Shown here: positions 5,894-9,837 of the stretch, in pieces | How positions within the stretch are numbered: the stretch's first letter is position 1 | Layout: each line of letters starts with the position of its first letter | Assembly: GCA_964410215.1 (NCBI GenBank) | Contig: CAYPHA010000114.1 | Location: 1 to 9,837, forward strand | DNA length: 9,837 nucleotides | Direction: 5' to 3' | Source: CAYPHA01 sp964410215 | Lineage (GTDB): Bacteria > Calditrichota > Calditrichia > Calditrichales > CAYPHA01 | Notes under the pieces: generated by a model | The model's input: only the letters and a program-made list of their open reading frames with translations | Databases searched by the model: none | Told to the model about the DNA's origin: nothing | Translations under genes and position numbers: made by a program

Positions 5894-6001
5894 TTTACTC
5901 TCCTGATGATTAGTTTTACGGGAAGGATATTGCTGCATAACTTCAATAAAATAAGCATAATAATGTTAAAAGAAAAGTAAAATTACAGGATTGCGATCTT
6001 C

Positions 6002-6733
6002 ATGCGCATACATATCCTCGGTTCCGGAACAATACTCTCTCCGGCAGCGCGTAACCAGGCTGGTTACCTGCTTGAAAAAGAAGGCCGTTACCTGCTGATC
6101 GATGCCGGGCCGGGAATCATGCATCGGCTGATTGATAGGGGCGTGGACGTGGATCTGCTGGACGGTCTGCTGCTTTCGCATTTCCATCTGGATCATTGCA
6201 GCGATGTGTTCGCCATTCTGATGCGCAGGCACTTCCTGTCCGCCGGCTCCCTTTTCCTGGCCGGACCAGCCAGTCTGTCCGCATGGTATGGGCATCATGC
6301 CGGTATACAGGGGGATTGGCTCAAAAAAAGTGAACCACGTATCGTGGATCTTACCACGGAAAAGCTGACCTGGTCAGGCTGCCGGATTACCTGTATGCAT
6401 AACGGTCACTCCGGAGACAGTATTGCAATACGTTTTTCCGGAGATAAAGAATTCTTCTACAGCAGCGATTGTGAATATTCTCCGGGACTGGCCGGCTTTG
6501 CCGCAGGTGCCGACTGTGCCCTGGTAGAATGTTCCCATCCCGACGGGGCCGAAATCAAAGGCCACATGACACCATCCGGTACAGGCCGGCTTGCCGGGGA
6601 GGCGTCTGTGAAACATCTGGTGGTTACCCATATCTATCCGGATAACGATACACCCTATTTAAAACCTGCTATTCAAAAACATTTTCACGGGGATATCACC
6701 ATAGGTCGTGACGGCCTGGTTATTCCGCTGTAA
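6002..6733 (+). CDS. MBL-fold metallo-hydrolase, RNase Z-like
   Basis: A 243-residue cytosolic metallo-beta-lactamase-fold hydrolase. The zinc ligands are all present: the HxHxDH motif as SHFHLDHCSD (H60, H62, D64, H65), H136 in HNGHSGDS, D156 in YSSDCEYS, and H210 in VVTHIYP. GHMTPSGTGRLA (187-198) resembles the HLT...A motif of RNase Z-type enzymes. The N-terminus IHILGSGTILSP and the LLIDAGPG strand are typical of this branch. It lacks the long flexible arm of true tRNase Z (usually near 300 residues) and is closer in length to uncharacterised YhfI-type hydrolases. The substrate could be RNA, a cyclic nucleotide or a small ester. AGGA (5987-5990) lies 11 nt before the ATG, a weak site. comEC follows 80 bp downstream in the same direction and may be co-transcribed. 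Confidence 0.9.
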   Translation: MRIHILGSGTILSPAARNQAGYLLEKEGRYLLIDAGPGIMHRLIDRGVDVDLLDGLLLSHFHLDHCSDVFAILMRRHFLSAGSLFLAGPASLSAWYGHHAGIQGDWLKKSEPRIVDLTTEKLTWSGCRITCMHNGHSGDSIAIRFSGDKEFFYSSDCEYSPGLAGFAAGADCALVECSHPDGAEIKGHMTPSGTGRLAGEASVKHLVVTHIYPDNDTPYLKPAIQKHFHGDITIGRDGLVIPL

Positions 6734-6813
6734 CTTTTTCCGTATCTTTCTGTGGAATCCCTTCTTTTCACGCTTCCTTATTTATAGAAGACGATCTCTC
6801 AAACATTGGGACG

Positions 6814-9270
6814 ATGAGCATGGGGGAGTCCTTTTTTATAGCGCTAAAACAATTGTATGGAAAAGGAATTCAGAACTACCATTCTTATCCAGCCGCATTT
6901 ATTCTGATGGTAATGATGGCTGGCATTGGAGCGGGATGGGCCGTGCTGGGCATAGTCAAACCGGTTCACTATGCATGGCTGCTGTGCATCCTTTTCCTGA
7001 CCGCGGTATTTTACTTTAACCGCGCGGAAAGCGGGTTTCTGATTGTTGTTGCAATGCTGGTTTTTACCCTCGGTGCCGGGCGTGTCAGCAGTTCTCTGGC
7101 TCTTTTCCCTGTGAACCACCTTGCCGGTATCAATACAAGGGCCATTCGTTCGGTTTCCGGTATCATTACGGACGCGGTCTTGAAATCCGATGGCCGGAAC
7201 CGATACCTGCTTGAATGCGATTCTTTAGGCACGGTTGATGGCAATAAAGCGGTCTGCGGAAGGCTTATCCTGTACCAGGGAAAATTGTCCGGAAGGTTAG
7301 AACCCGGTGATCGTGTCAGGATTTCGGACAGCCCTGAAATTCCGTCGGTTCCGGGCAACCCGGGCGCATTTAATTACCGTCGTTATGTTAATATGAACGG
7401 TATTCACATGCATTATTATATCCGCGACACGCTGCGGGTTGAGGTGGAAAGGAAAGAAAAGGTTACGTTTTCATCCGGCGGTATCTTTGAAGCGGTCCGG
7501 CATCAGGTAACCGGCAGGATCGATTCCTTTTTCGAAGCACCGGACCGGGACCTGCTCAAGGCTTTGATCCTCGGTATAAAAAGTGACCTGGACAGAGACC
7601 TTGTCCGTGCTTTTCAACTGACTGGTGTGGTGCATGTTCTGGCTATTTCCGGTTTGCATGTCGGTTTCATCATCATCCTGCTGCATGTGTTTTTTTCACT
7701 GATACGATGCGGTCATAGTCTGCGAATGGCAGGAGTGATGTCGGGATTGCTGTTTTATGTGATTCTGGTGGACTTCAAAATTTCCGTTGTCCGTTCGGTC
7801 CTGATGGCAGGGTTGTATTTTGCCGCACAGTTGAGCCAGCGTAATGTAAAACCAATCAATATTCTGGCTGGAGCCGGTTTGATAATTGTCGGTTTTACAC
7901 CACAGCAGCTATTATCGCCCGGATTCCAGTTTTCATTCGCGGCAGTGGGTAGTATCCTGTATGGCTATCCCCGGCTGAACCAACTTTTTCCGGTCTGCGG
8001 CAAACTGTCCAATATACCCGGAAGGATAGCCGCGGGCACGCGAAATGCTTTTATTGTATCGCTTGCGGCCACTCTCGGTACGCTTCCGCTTACATGGTAT
8101 TATTACGGTTATATTCCCTTTTCAGGGATTTTTCTGAATCTGCTGATTATACCTTTAATCGGCTGCCTGGTCTGCTGTGCGTTTATATTCCTTCTGTTCT
8201 CCTTCCTCCCCGGTCTTCCTGCAGAGGGTTTTTCCGAATTGATCTCGTTCCTGATTTCTCTTATCACGACAGGGGTCGGGTCCGTTGCAAAGATACCCGG
8301 ACTGGTGGTGTATCTGCCCGGGATCTCGCTGCCTGTACTGCTTTTACTGGGTGTGTCGATTATCCTGGTTTTTAACCTTCGTTCAAGGCATGCCCGCTAC
8401 TTTCTGTATGTTTTGCTGGGGCTGCTGATCATGCGGCCGGCTCTCTACAGCCTGTATGGGGAAGCGGCACGGCTGAAAGTCTGGTACCTGGATGTGGGGC
8501 AGGGGGATGCGGCTGTTCTGCAGTGTCCCGGCAAGCGGACCGTCGTGATCGATGCCGGTGAACGCAATTATTACGTAGATAAAGGTGAACAGGTGGTCGT
8601 ACCTTTTCTCAGAAAAAAGGGGATCAATCGAATACAATATCTCGTCGGAACACATGGACACAGTGATCATATCGGCGGGATCCTCAGCATCCTCGGGAAA
8701 ATAACCGTGGATACCCTGGTTCTCAGCGCCTATCCCATGCAATCGAACCTGTATAAAGAGATGCTGGACCTGGCCGCGACGCATTCCGTGCCGGTCCGGG
8801 TAGTATCACGGGGGGAACGGTTGAACGGCATACCCGGGATGCGGCTGTATATACTGCATCCGACCGGGGCTTATACACGGGCGCAAACCCGTTCCGGGGG
8901 AGAGGTAAACAACAGTTCCGTGGTCCTTCTCATTCAACATGGCGAAACGCGCATGCTGTTCACCGGAGATGTGGAGGCAGATGCTGAGCCGATGCTCTCT
9001 GGTTTCGGAAAATTGCTGGATGCAGATATTCTGAAAGTGGGGCACCATGGCAGTAAAACCTCTTCTTCCCTTCCTTTTCTGAAACAGGTAAATCCCGGCT
9101 TTGCCGTCGTTTCTGTTGGGGAACGTAATAAATTCAGACATCCTTCCCCCGGAACGATCCATCGCATACTGCGACGCGGAATCCCCTGCCTGCGCACAGA
9201 CAGGTTGGGTGCGCTCTGTTTTGTAAGTGACGGCAGGGAAGTCTATCCCATAAACTGGCGTCCCGATTAA
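6814..9270 (+). CDS. comEC: ComEC/Rec2 family DNA-uptake channel with OB-fold and MBL nuclease-like domains
   Basis: Polytopic inner-membrane protein, 818 residues, the channel that passes single-stranded DNA into the cytoplasm during natural transformation. Membrane segments near 29-48, 53-68 and 74-90 precede a DUF4131/OB-fold region (about 112-210) with the family motif PGNPGAFNYRRY (180-191). The Competence domain follows, with LLKALILGIKSDLD (247-260) and the diagnostic HVLAISGLHVG (274-284), then many helices to about 548. The C-terminal MBL domain (about 555-818) is intact: LDVGQGDAAVLQ (559-570), THGHSDHIGG (H614, H616, D618, H619), LFTGDVE (D719) and GHHGSKTSSS (743-752). All three canonical domains are therefore present. 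The start is uncertain: an ATG at 6820 fits the weak upstream GGGA better than 6814. RNase HII follows 57 bp downstream in the same direction. Confidence 0.96.
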   Translation: MSMGESFFIALKQLYGKGIQNYHSYPAAFILMVMMAGIGAGWAVLGIVKPVHYAWLLCILFLTAVFYFNRAESGFLIVVAMLVFTLGAGRVSSSLALFPVNHLAGINTRAIRSVSGIITDAVLKSDGRNRYLLECDSLGTVDGNKAVCGRLILYQGKLSGRLEPGDRVRISDSPEIPSVPGNPGAFNYRRYVNMNGIHMHYYIRDTLRVEVERKEKVTFSSGGIFEAVRHQVTGRIDSFFEAPDRDLLKALILGIKSDLDRDLVRAFQLTGVVHVLAISGLHVGFIIILLHVFFSLIRCGHSLRMAGVMSGLLFYVILVDFKISVVRSVLMAGLYFAAQLSQRNVKPINILAGAGLIIVGFTPQQLLSPGFQFSFAAVGSILYGYPRLNQLFPVCGKLSNIPGRIAAGTRNAFIVSLAATLGTLPLTWYYYGYIPFSGIFLNLLIIPLIGCLVCCAFIFLLFSFLPGLPAEGFSELISFLISLITTGVGSVAKIPGLVVYLPGISLPVLLLLGVSIILVFNLRSRHARYFLYVLLGLLIMRPALYSLYGEAARLKVWYLDVGQGDAAVLQCPGKRTVVIDAGERNYYVDKGEQVVVPFLRKKGINRIQYLVGTHGHSDHIGGILSILGKITVDTLVLSAYPMQSNLYKEMLDLAATHSVPVRVVSRGERLNGIPGMRLYILHPTGAYTRAQTRSGGEVNNSSVVLLIQHGETRMLFTGDVEADAEPMLSGFGKLLDADILKVGHHGSKTSSSLPFLKQVNPGFAVVSVGERNKFRHPSPGTIHRILRRGIPCLRTDRLGALCFVSDGREVYPINWRPD

Positions 9271-9327
9271 GTTTCCTGTCAATCAGTGTTGTTTATTTGC
9301 GTCCTCTGGCCTAAATTTCAACCCGAT

Positions 9328-9837
9328 ATGAAAAACATGCTGGATTATGACCTTCCTTTCCGGGAAAGCGGAATCCTGCGTCTTTGCGGCATAGATGAAG
9401 CGGGCAGGGGGCCTCTGGCCGGTCCCGTTGTCGCTGCGGCTGTCGTGTTCCCACCTGGAACCGAAGTGCCGGAAGTGAATGACTCAAAAAAGCTTTCTGC
9501 CGGCAAGCGTTTGAAACTGGAGGCGCAGATCAAAAGATATGCGTCTGATTTTGGCATCGGAGAGGCCAGCGGAGCGGAAATTGACCGCCTGAATATCGTA
9601 CAGGCCACCTTTCTGGCCATGAACCGGGCAGTGGATAGCCTGGATCAGGAGCCGGATTATCTTCTGGTCGATGGCAATCAGTTTCCGGCCATGCTCTACC
9701 GCTCTTCCGGCAAAACATTGTCCGGAAGGGCTGTTATTAAAGGGGACGGCAGGTCATTGTCCATTGCCGCTGCTTCCATACTGGCTAAAGTGCACCGGGA
9801 TCGTTACATGGAACGGATTGCCCTTGAGTATCCCGGC
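9328..9837 (+). CDS. rnhB: Ribonuclease HII, N-terminal part (3' end off the window)
   Basis: Cytosolic endonuclease that cuts the RNA strand of RNA-DNA hybrids and nicks at single ribonucleotides in DNA. It takes part in ribonucleotide excision repair and primer removal. The 170 visible residues contain the full active site: D23 and E24 in CGIDEAGRGPLAGPVVAAAV, D115 in YLLVDGNQ, and D140 in IKGDGRSLSIAAASILAKVHRDR. NDSKKLS (51-57) is the usual substrate-contacting loop. Typical RNase HII is about 200 residues, so only a short C-terminal piece is missing. The ATG at 9328 puts about 20 residues before the GIDEAGRG motif, a normal distance. There is no clear Shine-Dalgarno upstream, and an ATG at 9337 is an alternative. 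It lies 57 bp after comEC with no terminator between, so co-transcription is likely. Confidence 0.96.
   Translation, partial: MKNMLDYDLPFRESGILRLCGIDEAGRGPLAGPVVAAAVVFPPGTEVPEVNDSKKLSAGKRLKLEAQIKRYASDFGIGEASGAEIDRLNIVQATFLAMNRAVDSLDQEPDYLLVDGNQFPAMLYRSSGKTLSGRAVIKGDGRSLSIAAASILAKVHRDRYMERIALEYPG

Noticed and set aside
5894..5938. N-terminal extension of the lipoprotein from an upstream ATG at 5938.
   Set aside because: It would put 15 polar residues before the signal sequence and lacks a ribosome-binding site. The ATG at 5893 has AGGAG at good spacing and starts the signal peptide.
5894..6001. Possible promoters in the divergent spacer between the lipoprotein and MBL genes (for example TTGCTG with CATAAT at 5956-5961).
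   Set aside because: The spacer is about 20 nt and other candidates match poorly. Promoters must exist here, but none can be placed with confidence.
8383..8784. 133-codon open frame on the minus strand inside comEC.
   Set aside because: It is antisense to the LDVGQGD and HGHSDH motifs, whose conservation explains the sequence. No independent support.
8806..9282. 158-codon open frame on the minus strand opposite the 3' end of comEC.
   Set aside because: It is antisense to the conserved MBL domain of ComEC, with no ribosome-binding site or family resemblance. It is a shadow frame.

Overview
The window reads as an ordinary stretch of chromosome from a Gram-negative bacterium, probably in or near the Bacteroidota/FCB group. 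A DUF3078-type outer-membrane barrel and a signal-peptidase-II lipoprotein imply an outer membrane. Shine-Dalgarno motifs (AGGAG/AAGGAG) precede most genes. Base composition looks intermediate (mid-40s % G+C by eye). No transposase, integrase, phage gene, CRISPR array, tRNA or rRNA is visible. The phylum assignment is inference; the DUF3078 family is its main support.

Layout. Positions 1-2234 hold a leftward gene set: an MscS-type mechanosensitive channel, then a DUF3078 barrel 32 bp downstream, then a hairpin terminator, then the N-terminal part of a photolyase that runs off the left edge. Positions 2235-2515 form a divergent promoter region. From it a rightward pair starts: a stand-alone STAS (anti-anti-sigma type) protein and a PLP-dependent fold-type II enzyme with serine-racemase-like motifs. 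The end of that enzyme overlaps by 12 bp the end of an opposing gene for an unrecognised cysteine-rich, zinc-ribbon-like protein (3853-4308, GTG start). After a 182-bp divergent intergenic region comes a rightward 117-residue protein of unknown function (4491-4844). A leftward lipoprotein follows (4898-5893), with TPR-like helices and a C-terminal beta-rich domain. The right third is a rightward run: an MBL-fold hydrolase (6002-6733), a full-length ComEC DNA-uptake channel (6814-9270), and RNase HII truncated by the right edge (9328-9837).

How the genes relate. MscS and the barrel are probably co-transcribed envelope genes. ComEC imports single-stranded DNA across the inner membrane, carries its own C-terminal MBL nuclease-like domain, and follows a second, separate MBL hydrolase. 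RNase HII and the photolyase are genome-maintenance genes.

I found no convincing new multi-gene system. The points most worth a second look are the racemase-type catalytic and metal residues in the PLP enzyme, the unrecognised cysteine-rich protein, the structured leader of the 117-residue gene, and the lipoprotein's domain combination.
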